A DNA stretch of 64,000 bases, taken from the NCBI GenBank assembly GCA_013407085.1, contig JACCGJ010020523.1:114539-178538 (forward strand), read 5' to 3'. Under the pieces are notes generated by a model. It was not told the DNA's origin and made no database searches. It was given only the letters and a program-made list of their open reading frames with translations. Each line of letters opens with the position of its first letter. The first letter of the stretch is position 1. This stretch comes from Atriophallophorus winterbourni (Eukaryota; Platyhelminthes; Trematoda; Plagiorchiida; Microphallidae). The position numbers and the translations under genes are program-made. Below, piece by piece: positions 42,304 through 55,681 of the stretch.

Positions 42304-42865
42304 ACATATTCGTTACCATTGATCCTGAGGCATGTTGCTCGATCCGACTAATTTGATTTACTGCAATGGCAACATCATCAGCGTATTTGAGGGTAAGTGC
42401 AGATAGGTCAGAGGGAAGATCAGAAATATGAAGGGAAAATAGAAATGGGGACAATATTGCACTTTGAAGGACACCACGGGGAATAGCTATTTCACGGGAA
42501 GTTTGGCCGTTCGCGACTGTGTATTGGATACGACCCTCAAAATAGGATGCTGCCAATGAAGAATATTTGTCGTGAACCATAATCAGATAATTTTTGAAGT
42601 AAGGAGTTTCTTAGAACACTGTTGAATGCATTTGTGTTATCCAAAAAAAAGTTTGAACTGCTCTAGATTTGCTATCTAGAGAACGTGAGATAAAATCTGT
42701 GAGTACAGCGACAGCATCCACAGTTGAACATTTTTCCGGTACGCGAACTGATGAGCATCATGCACCTGACAGCTGGACACGAGTCACCGTAAAACAATTT
42801 TCTCAAGTACCTTAAGCAACTGCGACGTGCACGCCATAGGACGGTATTTACCGGGAAAATAGTCA
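42304..42865 (-). pseudogene. LINE-J copy 2, internal fragment
   Basis: Corresponds to about 20235-20790 of LINE-J copy 1. On the minus strand: SYFEGRIQYTVANGQTSREI, PRGVLQSAILSPFLF, LKYADDVAIAV (active site kept). It begins near KVLEK and ends soon after YADD, so both ends of the element are missing. It abuts the satellite at 42303 and was probably moved as a fragment rather than by retrotransposition. Confidence 0.85.
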
Positions 42866-43643
42866 TCTCACGTGAATTTTTGAATTCGCGTTTGTGTCCT
42901 GTTAAAATTCAGGTTTAGATTATTTGGGGCGCAAATAAAATCATTATAATACGCGTTACAATACGCGTTATAATGTGTTAAAACAAAGTTCTTATGAACT
43001 CTATTGATCAAATTTCCTGGTATAAGTTTGCTAGCTGATGTTCCATGTGACATTGCCCAGTATATTTTAGTCTGTCAAGGAAACAAACAAATCGTCGCAC
43101 CAATTTGACGTCCATCAAAGCCATTTCGCCAATTACCACACAGTGTCTTATTCCCTGATATTGCTGATAATCTAAGAAAAACTGTTAACTTTGATTTAAT
43201 TAGTTGGCACTGTTGAATCTGAAACCTCTTGGATGAATCCTCATGCTCAGCAGAAGATATTGATTTACCGAAGTGTAATTCGAGCGCGAAAAATAAAAAT
43301 GTTAGGACATCTTATGTGAAACGTATTTAGTGGTTTATAGTGTAGCAGTTTTTTATCCTGCTGAAATGTCATCTTTTGTTTGCATGACTACCTTGCTTCA
43401 TTTTGCAAGGCGTAATATCTTGTGGCAATCAAGGTCAAAATGACAATAAAAACAACATCATGGGTAAAATGTAAAGATAATATATATCATGATCTAACTT
43501 AGATCTAACATAGATGCTCGTAAAATGTTTGCGTCTGTCATTACACATTTGACTGTTACACTCGAACATTTAATTTGGAATAGCGTTCTTTCATCCACTG
43601 TGGATCGTACACACCTGTAAATTAACTTCCATGGTGAAATAAA
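42866..43643. other. no gene seen
   Basis: AT-rich. A small AATACGCGTTA motif is repeated twice near 42950-42975. No coding or element signature. Confidence 0.5.
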
Positions 43644-44180
43644 TTGATTACTTTTCACCTGAAACTTTTTTGTCATGTAAATGTAGTAGTTTAACAATTA
43701 ATTAGTCGAAATTACAATGGATAAAAATTGTTCAATAGGACACCATTTTTAATTAAGGGACAACCGAATGAAAGAAAAAATTATGACACATAAATTAGGT
43801 CCCATAATGTTCAATTTTATCCAAACATTTTAATATAAAATTTCATGCAGGCATATTGCTGCAATTTTGACGTGTCTCATGTTACATAATAATGATTCCC
43901 GTATAATTAATTGATTACTTTTCACCTGAAACATTTTTTCCATGTAAATGCTACTCACAAGTAGATTAACAATTAATTAGTCGAAATTACAATGGATAAA
44001 AATTGTTCAATAGGACACCATTTTTAATTAAGGGACAACCGAATGAAAGAAAAAATTATGACACATAATTTAGGTCCCATAATGTTCAATTTTATCCAAA
44101 CATTTTAATATAAAATTTCTTGCAGGCATATTGCTGCAATTTTGACGTGTCTCATATTACATAATAATGATTCCCAGATA
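43644..44180 (+). repeat. two-copy tandem duplication, 267-bp period
   Basis: 43644-43910 and 43911-44180 are near identical (start ATTGATTACTTTTCACCTG, end AATAATGATTCCC). The main difference is a small replaced segment after CATGTAAATG. Non-coding. Confidence 0.92.
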
Positions 44181-44965
44181 ATAAAGTAACTCTTAAAGGC
44201 TCACTGAACCTGATCTTACTGTATCCACCTAACGACGACAAACAGCCAGAAACCGTTAGTGGTGTGTAAGGGATGGGAATGTGAGCAACACATTACTTTG
44301 GTAACTCGTAAATCCTTATTCTTTTTTATCTTGTTTATTTCCATAGCTTACTAACATGTTTGCTATTACCATTCAGATTATTTAGGAACCACAAAATAGA
44401 AAGCTTTCATTGGTGAGTCTTTATGCTGCATTGATATTAGTAATGATATTATCTTTAGATGGAACCAAATTTGAAGAATAAAATTAACTAAAATTCTATT
44501 TCGAATCTGATTTTATTTAAGTTTTGATAACCGACTATTTGATTTGTGCGTGATGTAGTAATTAATTTACGATCAAGGTTATTACTAAAAGCGAATCTAT
44601 GTATTCACTTGGAAAGATTTGCTGATGAAACCAGTTATATATGCTGCGCATGTTGGTGACGTGTTACTAATTATTACACAATGAATCCAATGATCTGAAA
44701 CCACAATTTTGATATTTTTTTCAGGTTTGCGTTTGCTCTACGAAACTGGAATCGCGGTTGCAGAAAAGGACTTCCAATCAAACTTTTGCAAGGAAGTTAG
44801 TGAAATATATATATATATATATATATATAGCAAGTACGTAGGAAATGGAGCCGACAATCAATACGGGAACTCGGTGCGCACAGGGATAAGGAATATCCGC
44901 ATGTCACTTTCTCAACACACACATTAAGCAAGTATTTTAGTGGATATCCTTCAGTAGATACAATT
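44181..44965. other. no gene; (AT)n microsatellite at 44805-44829
   Basis: AT-rich sequence. A perfect AT run of 25 bases sits at 44805-44829. No coding feature was recognised. Confidence 0.6.
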
Positions 44966-45360
44966 CTATATGACAGAATAATATCGCGTCGTATCCTCCT
45001 TTGGGTAGAGTCTCATAGACCCAGACGTAGCAATCAATCGGTGTACGTAACATTGCGAAAACCTATCGCTGACTGTTGCTTTGTACAAGATTTTATCAAA
45101 GAGAGCAATATGTTTCGCTTCTAGTCTATTCGCCAACACAATACATACATGCGGGACTCTAATTTTGATAACGGGGGATTTAAAACATCCCTGGCTATAC
45201 AACCAGGTGGATCATCATTCACCACGTTCGTGGATTTACTGATATGAGAGATTCCGACCAACCGTATACCTTCTCCATAATATCGACAACAGGTCCTACC
45301 GTGGTGGAGAATATTCTTCCTAAACCGATAACCGGAATAAGGGATCATGTTTTCATACAT
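44966..45360 (-). pseudogene. RT1 thumb relic (partial unit left of the array)
   Basis: The minus strand reads NRLEAKHIALFDKILYKATV and HRLIATSGSMRLY, aligning with FREDIALFIKIYHRTANLV and ERLRRLGLC of RT1 in the array. It is more diverged than the array copies and appears to be the downstream part of the RT1 copy whose fingers lie at 46840-47112, separated by repeat R. Confidence 0.55.
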
Positions 45361-45429
45361 TTCGATAACGTTTGTAACGCTAAGCGCGAAAGCGACTGAA
45401 CAAAATAGGTAAGAAAAGTGATCTACTGC

Positions 45430-46350
45430 GCTCTTATCGCCGCTTTACAATGTACTAAAAACGGGATTTCTCTGATTCGGATTATCGTTGGCTATCTCTA
45501 CTGGAGCATGTTGGATCTATGCTAGAGGAAATCTAAATATTCAGTCTAAAGTAAGCTTCTCAAAATAAAAAAAATTAATCAACGAAACAGTACTTGAAAT
45601 TGAATGAAAATGATGGCCAGATCATGTGAGTTTAATGAGGTATCAAACACAGCAGATCCATGGGCACAATTTACTCGACTGTGAAACGCAGTTATCCTAT
45701 GAATTCGAGATGACGAACAATCTTTTCAAACGCATTTAGTTGCTCAGCTGCACCAAAATCAGAAGATTTTATAGAGATTCATTCATTCGAGGACCATTAT
45801 TAAAACAGGTGTTTATGACTGGAAATCTACGTTTGCTTTCACTGAATCCGTTGAATAGAACGCTGATCATTAGCAGAGTTGAATTTAAGAGTTGAATTTT
45901 CGGGGCTAAATTTACTGGTCTATTTTGGAATACACTATTCATATTCATAGCGGACTTTGAGTAAAGTAATGATTTCACCGACGGTGGTAGTGCAGAATTT
46001 ACAAAAAATAAAATGTAAATAAATATTCTTGACCCGACCTAATAACTTCAATGCTGATCAAATCCTGTCATGCGCAAGTGTCTGACCAATATCTGACGTT
46101 TCTTCTTATCTCAAGAATTGCACGTCGGAATCAGAAGGTATTTAAGTAAATACAAATTTAGAAAATAAGGCAACATTTTGACAAAAACGGACATATGTCG
46201 GTTGTCAAAATATAGCTTTCCCAAAATTGAATCTTAACTAACACATTTCCTAACAACTTTGAGATTAAACGAGTGTTGTAGATTAACTCGTATGTATTTA
46301 TGCATGTTACCTTGATATTTTGTAGTATGTAGTCAATCGTAATTCACAAT
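45430..46350 (+). repeat. repeat R, copy B (uninterrupted)
   Basis: Aligns with copy A (16200-17860 without its insertion) and with copy C (21849-22240). Around 45953-45984 it shows the insertion site of hAT unit 2 in empty form (ACTTTGAGTAAAGTAATG, then ACCG). It seems to be inserted in the RT1 relic of the first array unit. Confidence 0.65.
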
Positions 46351-46389
46351 TCATTAGGCTATATAAACATAGCATTTTTGGAAAATATA

Positions 46390-47112
46390 CGAATGGACAC
46401 GTGATTTCCATATCATTTGTTACATCTGAGTTTATATAAATGATCTATTTTCGAACAAATCCTTTATGTATAACAGAAAGTGGAACGGGCCTAGCACTCT
46501 TCCTTGTGGTACTCCGCTGGTGGTTTTGAACTTTTAGATAGCACACCGTTTACATTAACTCGGAAATGGCGAATTGACATGTGTTGGCATTTTAATGAAA
46601 GGAGTGGTTCACTTATTCCTAAACGTATCCGTTTTTGAGGAATGTGTCAAAATCTTCAGAAATGTCTAATTAACAGACGTGAATGGGAGAACCTCTCTCC
46701 AACTCCTTCGTCTATTCGTTCAACGCTATGAGAAGATTCGTTGAACATGAGCGATGAGATCGAAATCCATGCTGAGCTGTCGAACACAAATTAAGCAAAA
46801 CAAATTATGCAACGATTCTTTCCGAGAATATACGTTCCATTAACTTACCAATAACAGGTAATAGTGTGACGGGACGATAATTTGCAGCGTCAGATCGGCA
46901 GCATCTTTGAGGATAGGTGTAATCACGCCGGACTTCCAATTCTTCGGTACCACATTCTGAACGGAAATGCCGCAGGCATTTTTATTTGTTGCCTGTGTAT
47001 TTTGCTTCGTTAACTGCCAATTCATTGAACTTAAAAGCTTGACGACTCTATGAGAGCTGACCCTGATTCTGCATCCAACTGTGAACAAACTTACGCAGTC
47101 ATGGTGCCCCAT
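46390..47112 (-). pseudogene. RT1 relic, unit U1 (fingers and palm)
   Basis: The minus strand starts MGHHDCVSLFTVGCRIRVSS and contains VPKNWKSGVITPILKDAADL, the fingers of a CR1/jockey-like LINE RT. The frame breaks follow. SGVPQGRVLGP at 46486-46518 is kept only in this unit. At about 46395-46415 the FADD position has decayed to TND. U2-U4 share a deletion of the SGVPQG motif. Confidence 0.8.
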
Positions 47113-48659
47113 TTATTTTTTTTACATTTAAACATGCACTTGTACATATATTTCGATTCAGTGGGTGAAGTAAAGTTAATTGCATTTTTAACCGTAAAAC
47201 GTGAATTGTGTAAGATGCGTTGAGAAAACCACGATGGGCCTCTTTTCGCTTATTTGATTCGCTGTAATCTGGTGTATCTTGAGGATAAAAGGATGAAGCA
47301 ATGCACATACAGACCTGTGTATAACGATTGGAGGTGTATCGTAAGACACTCATGGTATCCATGAGAATTCCGTAGACGAATGATTTTAACTTTCCATCTA
47401 CTTTCACCACGCAACCGAAGATATTGAAGTATTGGGACGAAGTTTTAAACTGTGTTGCGAATTTCTGCTTGTCGTTGTTCGTATACCTTGTCTGCAGATC
47501 ATTCCGGAGAGCTTAATATTCGAACCATCCGTGAGCTAACTGTCATGTTTCATCTCATAAATTTCACACTTGGAAAGTCAGAAGCAGAAAGTTAACAATA
47601 AACTGCTATAACCGAATGTATTCCAAACTAATCCCATAATAAAAACTAATATAATTTCAACAATATTTTAAGCACCCTGTTGAATGGTATTCTTTAAAAC
47701 CCATATATTAATTACGCAAGAAATTTGATGAAAAGCTGAAATTATTTTCATTATTCTAGCAGTGGGTCTTATTCTCCATTTCAGCGTGATACTTAACAGG
47801 TTTATCGATTAAAACGCAGGAAGTTACAAACAACTTATATCAACTGTCGGTATTGATCGCTACATCGGATGGTAGACTTGCATTATCGTGTGAAATTTGC
47901 TTTTATCATAAAAGTTGCGGTAGTTTTGTAAGGTACAAGGTTGGTAGAGATCGATGTGGCGAACTTTGTGCACTCGGCTATAGATAGTTCGTGAAATGTG
48001 TGCAGTTGTTCGTGGTTCTAGCTCAAATGTGAAGCAATTGTGTGAACCGTTAACAAAGTGTGTTAGTCATCTCATGTGTCTTGGATACACAATTTTTATT
48101 TTAAAAAGCAACGGTTTATTTTATATTGTTCACTGTTCAGAAGTATGATGCACACAGAGGCAGAAGTTACTGCAATCAAAGCGATGTGCAGTCGTGAATT
48201 TAGTCGCGACCTTTGCATACTCTTTCAGTGAGCGTCATTCTGTAAAAAATCGAAATGTGCCGTTCACCTTGCTCAAAATTATTGTTTCCTCAAAGTCGAT
48301 TATCATGCATGTAAGTATAACATCACTAATTACACCGAGTTATGGTTCAAGGATGTCATATCTCCCAGTTCTGAAATTACACCTACAACCTCGTATCTCA
48401 TATAGCCACTGACTAACAATTCTATGTCAGTGCTGCATGTCTGCCCTATCAATTTTTTAGATATTAACTGAAGCAAAATTTAAGGGACCGGAAAATCATT
48501 TTTCGCAAAATCTCAGCAGACGGAGTAATGGGTCGCAACTACGAACTGCCTAACAGAATCCCGTGATATTTGAAACGGTTGATCTTATATACTGCAATCC
48601 CTGTCTCTCCACCCTGGCATGAAGTTATTAATTCCAAATTTACAGTTTCATTTCACAAC
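47113..48659 (+). repeat. U1 spacer with exon-like segment
   Basis: Non-coding spacer (47113-48080) matching 25300-25999. It is followed at about 48146-48320 by the segment related to 35410-35580 (two ATGs, then an in-frame TGA) and by an AT-rich stretch to 48659. The GCATGTAAGTAT near 48308-48319 looks like a splice donor. Equivalent blocks: 51027-52519, 58198-59724 and 62095-63754. Confidence 0.75.
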
Positions 48660-48791
48660 TCCTCAAAGTTTACTGAAGCGTCAAGCAAGGGTGCCTGCTT
48701 TCCTTCACGCTGTTCGGAACTATCGTTGCTCTACTGATGACGGGTTTAGAGTCAAAAACCCATCAAAACTCCTCTTGAAAATCTGCTGAGT
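48660..48791 (+). pseudogene. plus-strand RT scrap (GVKQGC), U1
   Basis: About 40 codons on the plus strand. In the better-preserved U2 copy (55840-55960) the frame reads GVKQGCLLSFTLFGTIAVLL, the RT palm entry of a LINE-Z-like element (compare GVKQGCVLAPTLFG at 541). Repeated at 59725-59845 and 63755-63875. Confidence 0.65.
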
Positions 48792-49630
48792 TTACAACAT
48801 AATCTGGTAGATTGTTCCAAGTAAAGCAAACTCGCACGACAAAAAATGTCGTATGCAGTTGAGTAGTGAGTGAGGTACAGTTAGAATAAATGTGTTAGCT
48901 CTTGTCTTATACGAGCCCCATAGATTAAACAAGCATTGTAGAGGGTGATTTGCGGTGTTCGAAATGTTGTAAACCAAAATCAAATCGCCCTGAAAACGAC
49001 GACGAGGATACTCGAATAAATTCAGGGTTTTGATTCGCTCGTTGTATGGTTTCCGGCTGAGTCCGGTGACATGTTTCGTAGCTCGATGATATATTCTTTG
49101 CAAAGTCGCAACATCTTTTTAAGCCATGATGACCATGCTTGAACTGCATATTTCATCGTTGGCCTTATGTACGTATTTATAATGCAGCGATTTGTCTGTT
49201 TTGAGAACCTACCGAAAATTCTCTTTAGGAGTGACAATTTCTTTGATGTTTTACGATAGACGGAGTTCCGGTGGCTTGACATCCCTAGGGTGTTGCTTAT
49301 TAGCACACCCAATTCCTTTTGTTTTATGGTTCACGAGAGGCTGTGTGTAACAAGAAAATATTGGAACTCCTCATATTTTCAAAGGTTAAACATATGACAC
49401 TTTTGAAAATTGAAAAATGGGCGATAGTTTTTGGACCAAACCTGGAGATTGTCCAGATCGTTCCAAAGCAGTTCGCAGTCTTCCGGCCTATTTATCCTCG
49501 ACCACACATTTATATCGTTCGCGAACAGTACGATCTTACATTTGATAAGAGCCGGTATGTCACTGGCACAAACTGCGAAGAGAATTGGTCCGAGGAACTC
49601 CACTTGTCACGGCTACCGATTTCGATAAGG
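48792..49630 (-). pseudogene. RT2 relic, unit U1
   Basis: A 5'-truncated relative of LINE-K. Minus strand in order: LGPILFAVCASDIPALIKCK, FANDINVW (catalytic FADD changed to FAND), thumb SKKLSLLKRIFGRFSKQTNR and YIRPTMKYAVQAWSSWLKK, then the C-terminus (HRATKHVTGLSRKPYNERIK, DLILVYNISNTANHPL) in another frame. Confidence 0.85.
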
Positions 49631-49879
49631 CACCGTCCACAGTGACTTGATGGTGTACACCACGTGCTTACTAAAGGATTTCATTCTTATCAGCAATACT
49701 GAGTACTTTCAATTTATTGAGCATCCATCGAATCCAAAAGACAAAGGAAAAGTATTCAGTTTTAGTTCGTGTCTGATGTGCAATTGGGTACAATATTTTA
49801 TAATGTACCGCCACTTTTGTCTTCACGGATAGCTTGAATTTGTCTCGGATGTTAGCAATTATATAAATCGGATTAATTT

Positions 49880-51026
49880 AGTGCGGTATCCACTTTTCGA
49901 TTAAGTCACATAGACCCAGACGTCGCAATCTTTCGGTGTATAAAAAATCGCGAGGTCCTATTACTAAATTTGTTGTTCTGTGATAGATTTTAATAAAGAG
50001 AGCAATATCTTCTCGGAACCAAGAAGCACTGACTTCTACGGCATACTCCATCGTATGGCGACCGTAGACGTTCTTTATCGTTAGTAAAGTTATCAGCGAG
50101 AATCTTCCAAATATTCTACGAAAGATACTAATCTATCGATACTCCAAGAACTATCTACAACGAGCTCTTTGTCAATTTCTCAGTTTCTAATAGATATGTC
50201 CAAGGAACATGATTACCAATGCGGAGCATCTGGCTTTTCCGTACGTTTAATCTCATACCATTCATGGCTGCCCAATTTGACACGTTGTCCAAATCTATTT
50301 GCAGTTTCTCACAATCATGTGTAGAAATAATTTGCGTCCATATTTTCATATCATCTGCGAACAGGCTCATTTTGGATTAAATGACGGGGGTAAATCGTTT
50401 ATGTATAATAGAAAGAGAAACGGGACACCGCTGGTGGTTTTGAACTTTCGGATAGCACCCCGTTTACTTTAACTTGGGCTTGGCGATTTGACAGGTGGTG
50501 GCATAACAATGAAAGGAGTGGCTCACGTATTCCTAAACGTATCCGTTTTTGAGGAATCTGTCAAAATCTTCAGAAATGTCTAATTAACAGACGTGAATGG
50601 GAGAACCTCTATCCAACTCCTTCGTCTATTCGTTCAACGCTGTGAGAAGATTCGTTGAACATGAGCGATGAGATCGAAATCCATGCTGAGCTCTCGAACA
50701 CAAATTAAGCAAAACAAATTATGCAACGATTCTTTCCGAGAATATACGTTCCGTGAACTTACCAATAACAGGTAATAGTGTGACGGGACGATAATTTGCA
50801 GCGTCAGATCGGCAGCATCTTTGAGGATAGGTGTAATCACGCCGGACTTCCAATTCTTCGGTACCACATTCTGAACGGAAATGCCGCAGGCATTTTTATT
50901 TGTTGCCTGTGTATTTTGCTTCGTTAACTGCCAATTCATTAAACTTAAAAGCTTGACGACTCTATGAGAGCTGACCCTGATTCTGCATCCAACTGTGAAC
51001 AAACTTACGCAGTCATGGTGCCCCAT
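49880..51026 (-). pseudogene. RT1 relic, units U1/U2
   Basis: Minus strand: 51026-50634 fingers (MGHHDCVSLF, WKSGVITPILK, open 130 codons). FADDMKIW and NWAAMNGMRLNVRKSQMLRI follow at 50370-50155, then thumb sequence to about 49880 (EVSASWF, LRRLGLCD). The palm entry between fingers and FADD is deleted. Confidence 0.85.
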
Positions 51027-52519
51027 TTATTTTATTTACATTTAAACATGCACTTGTACATATATTTCGATTCAGTGGGTGAAGTAAAGTTAATTGCATT
51101 TATAACCGTAAAACGTGAATTGTTTAAGATGCGTTGAACAAACTACGATGGGCCTCCTTTCGCTTATTTGATTCGCTGTAATCTGGTGTATCTTGAGGAT
51201 AAAAGGATGAAGCAATGCACATACAGACCAGTGTATAACGATTGGAGGTGTATCGTAAGACACTCACTCTATCCATGAGAATTCCGTAGACGAATGATTT
51301 TAACTTTCCATCTACTTTCACCACGCAACCGAAGATATTGAAGTATTAGGACGACGTTTTAAACTGTGATGCGAATTTCTGCTTGTCGTTGTTCGTATAC
51401 CTTGTCTGCAGATCATTCCAGAGAGCTTAACATTCGAACCATCCTTAAGCTAACTGTCATGTATCATCTCATAAATTTCACACTTGGAAAGTCAGAAGCA
51501 GAAAGTTACCAATAAACAGCTATAACCGAAAGTATTCCACATTAATCCCATAATAAAAACTAATATAATTTCAACAATATTTAAAGCACCTTGTTGTATG
51601 CTATTCTTTAAAACCCATATATTAATTACGCCAGAAATTTGATGAAAAGCTGAAATTATTTTCATTAATCTAGCAGTGGGTCTTAGTCTCCATTTCAGCG
51701 TGATACTTAACAGGTTTATCGATTAAAACGCAAGGAGTTACAAACAACTTATATCAACTGTCGGTATTGATCGCTACATCGGATGGTAGACTTGCATTAT
51801 CGCGTGAAATTTGCTTTTATCATAAAAGTTGCGGTAGTTTTGTAAGGTGCACAGTTTGTAGAGATCGATGTGGCGAACTTTGTGCACTCGGCAATAGATA
51901 GTTCGTGAAATGTGTGCAGTTGTTCGTGGTTCTAGCTCAAATGTGAAGCAATTGTGGGAACCGTTAACAAAGTGTGTTAGTCATCTCATGTGTCTTGGAT
52001 ACACAATTTTGATTTTAAAAAGCAACGATTTATTTTATATTGTTCATTGTTCAGCAGTATGATGCACACAGAGGCAGGAGTTACAGCAATCAAAGCGATG
52101 TGCAGTCGTGAATTTAGTCGCGACCTTTGCATACTCATTCATTGAGCGTCATTCTGTAAAAAAAATCGAAATGTGCCGTTCACCTTGCTCAAAATTATTG
52201 TTTCCTCAAAGTCGATTATCATGCATGTAAGTATAACATCACTAATTACACCGCGTTATGGTTCAAGGATGTCATATCTCCCAGTTCTGAAATTACACCT
52301 ACAACCTCGTATCTCATATAGCCACTGACTAACAATTCTATGTCAGTGCTGCATGTCTGCCCTATCAATTTTTTAAATATTAACTGAAGCAACTTTTGGG
52401 GGACCGGAAAATCATTTTTCGACAAATCTCAGCAGACGGAATAATGGGTCGCAACTACGAACTGCCTAACAGAATCCCGTGATATTTGAAACGGTTGATC
52501 TTATATACTGCAATCCCTG
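51027..52519 (+). repeat. U2 spacer with exon-like segment
   Basis: As in U1 (47113-48600). It ends at the RTE-A insertion; the last 89 bp (52431-52519) recur on its other side at 55682-55770. Confidence 0.75.
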
Positions 52520-55500
52520 GGTTCCATACCAGAGCATGACGCGTGATGTCCTCATAAGGTTTCCGCAAGGTGTGCCCAACCCATCTCCACTTTCTTCTAC
52601 TGATCTGCTGGGCGATCGGGTCCTCAGCGGCAATCTGCCACAGGTCTTGATTCCTTATCTTTTCTCTCCATTTTACCCCAATAATTCGACGAAGGCAATT
52701 ATTGTGGAATGATTGCAAGCGGCCAGAAGACTTTGCTGTCTTTGGCCAGGTTTCCGATCCATAGCATAGCACGGATTTGACGTTGCTTCTGAATATACGG
52801 AGTTTCGTGCGTTTTGATAGAACCTTCGACTCCCAAATGGGTTTCAAAGCTATGAACGCGTATCTTGCTTTGCCGATTCTGCGACTATGTCTTCGTCCGT
52901 GCCACCACTTATTGAAACAATGCTGCCGAGGTAGACGAATTGCGTGACGTCTTTGACTGCTTTACCATTGATGGTGATTGATGGGTGCTCATCAGTTAGC
53001 ACACGAAGGACTTCTGTTTTTTCGGTATTCACGCGTAGTCCTGCATATGAAGCAAAGTGTGCTAGTCTATCGGTCTTTCTCTGAAGACGTTGGGGGTCAC
53101 GTGATATCAAGCAGACATCATCAGCGTATTCCAGATCCTCCAAATGCTCGGATTCCTTCCAATCGATACCATTCCTCTCATCTTTTACTGTCTGTTTCAT
53201 TATCCAGTCTATTACCAACAGAAAAATCATTGGGGAGAACCGGCATCCCTGGCGAACGCCAGTCTCAACTGCAAATTGATCGGTCAGTCTTCCGTTGTGA
53301 ATTACCTGACAGGAGGCACCTTCATACAGCTGCTTTATGAGGTCCATGTACAGCGGTGGGACCCCATAGTGTGGCAAAAGCTCCCATATGAATTCGCGGT
53401 CCACACTGTCGAAGGTTTTTCAAAATCTATGAAGTTGAGGCAAAGAGGCGATTGCCATTCAATGCTTTGTTCAATTATTATGCGGAGGGTCGAAATTTGG
53501 TCGATACCAGACTTTTGTTTTCTGAAGCCTGATTGCTCTGGCCGTAACGCTTGGTGGATAGCGTCGCGCAAACGCATAAGGATGATGCGTATAAGTAATT
53601 TACTAGGGACTGAGAGCACCATGATACCTCGCCAGTTTTTGCATAGCCTCAGATCCCCTTTTTAGGAAGTTTGACCAAATGACCTCTCTTCCAATCATTT
53701 TGGGACCCGTCTTTCTTACCAGATTTTCTGCAGCAGAGGAAGTAACATATCAGCCGAGGTGTCTAAATCAGCCTTCAGAGCTTCCGGTGGAATCCCATCT
53801 GGACCTGGTGCTTTGCCATTCTTTAGCGATTTTAAGGCAAAAAGGATTTCATTTCGACCGGGGGGTCGGTGTTTACGTCTAGCAAATTTGCTGCAGGTGG
53901 GATGTCAGTGACTGAAGTAGGTGCTGGTCGATTTAGGAGTTCCTTGAAATGCTCCATCCATCGCTTTCCTCGCACCGATTCCTGACTGATTAGGTTACCT
54001 TCACCGTCCTTTAATATTTTGCCGTAAGGTATTTTCCTTCCTGATAAGGTTCTGGTAATGTTGTAGACGGTGTTCAGGTCTCTCTTTTCTGCTGCATTTT
54101 CCGCCTCGGTTGCCAGCATTTCATAGAACCGCCTCTTGTCACTTCTGGCACTTCGTTTCACGTCTTTATTTAGGGAGCCGTATTGTTTGATCAGTTGGTT
54201 TTTCTGCTTGGTGTCCTTACACCGGAGGATCTGTTGTTTCAGCTGCCTTCTCGAGTTGATCAGTGTCCAAGTCTCACTCGAGATCCACTCTTTGTCTTTC
54301 TTTACCAGTCTGCCAATTACGTGCTTAACAAGTGTCTTGCCAACAGTCTTTCAGAGTCCAGTGTTCATTTATTGGGAGCTCAGGGGTTAAGTTGTTGAGC
54401 GATTCGAATCTGTTTTTCAGTGAGATTGAGAAAATTTCTCTTGTACGCTCTTCCCTTAGTTTCTGCGTGTGGTACTTTACACTAGGCCGACTGCTGGTTT
54501 CGCAGAAAGCTCTCAACTTGATTCTAATTTTGGCCATTAGAAGGTAGTGGTCTGAAGCAACATCCGCACCTCGCATTACGCGTGTATCAAGGAGACTATG
54601 TCTCCATTTTCGTGAAATCGATAGGTGATCGATTTGATTGGCAGTAACACCATCAGGTGATGTCCAGGTGGCCTTGTGGATGTTTCGGTGTTGAAAGATG
54701 CTGCCTCCGATGACCAGATCGTTGAGCGCGCAAAAATCTGCGAAAAGTTCACCGTTCTCATTCATTTCACCTAGGGCATGCGTACCCATCACAGATTCTC
54801 TCCCTGTGTTGTCTGGACCCAATTTCGCGTTCATGTCACCCATCAAAATCTTGATATATCGCTTGGGTGTCTTGTCTAGGACAGACTGCAGACGCACGTA
54901 AAATTCTTCTTTCGACTTCAAGGCTAGCATTGTTTGTGGGCGCATAACATTGAATTACCGTCACATTTCTCCCCTTGGAGTTGAATCTGGCTGTGATTAT
55001 CCGTGAGTCAACGGGTTCCCATCCAATGAGAGCGCCTGCAGCTATTGGGGATAACATAATGGCGACGCCTTCCGAATGACTATGGTTCTCATCTTCATGA
55101 CCTGAGTAAATAATCCGTTCCCCGGAATGTCAAAATCAGCATGCCAGATCCATTCCATCTACTTTCACATATTCCCAGCAGTTGTATACCATACTTTTGC
55201 ATTTCTTTCGCGACCTGTGCAGCCTTTCCGGTCTCATACATCGTACGGACGTTCCATGTGGCAATCTTAGTTGTTGCTTTCATCGACAGAAGATTCATCT
55301 GCTGACTGGCTTCCGGTGGGCTTTCACCAGTCTGCTTCATTTTTAACTCAGATGAGGTTTCTTCTCGATTCAAGCATGGAGATCCTACTTTGGTATGACA
55401 TGTTGCTTTGGTTACAGTAGCGGTTTGAGATTTTTACAGAGTAGGGTTGCTGACCCCGCGTCTAACCCTCCTCCTTTTGCAGACGGGCTTGGGACCGTCC

Positions 55501-55681
55501 TCGGCGGAGTATTGTGATTGTGTAATCCGCAGGAAGCGGAGGTTTGGAGTCAGGGTTTACATCCCCCAGATGGACTGCCCTCCCAGGCTGACGAGCTCCA
55601 TCTACCCGAAGCGAACTGGTTTTGAGGCGCCAGTCACCCGCCTTCGCCCCTTCTTCTGTCAGTAGAAGCAGTTCCGCCACG
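52520..55681 (-). pseudogene. RTE-A copy 3, nearly full-length LINE within U2
   Basis: The longest RTE-A copy. Minus strand: a G+C-richer 5' leader (55681-55440), then endonuclease IATWNVRTMYETGKAAQVAK and GICESRWNG (55270-55140). Next are CYAPTNN, then LMGDMNAKLGPDNTGRE, NQIDHLSISRKWR and VASDHYLL (to 54530). The linker (MKRSARSDKRRFYEMLATEA) leads to the RT: RPEQSGFRKQKSGIDQISTL, GVRQGCRFSPMIF, YADDVCLIS (53118-53129, intact), thumb to HALVWNPG. About 190 bp of the normal 3' end are missing at 52520. Six or more shifts and stops break it. Copies 1 and 2 are shorter. Confidence 0.92.

Noticed and set aside
44805..44829. (AT)n run as a promoter TATA region
   Set aside because: A plain microsatellite with no gene downstream.
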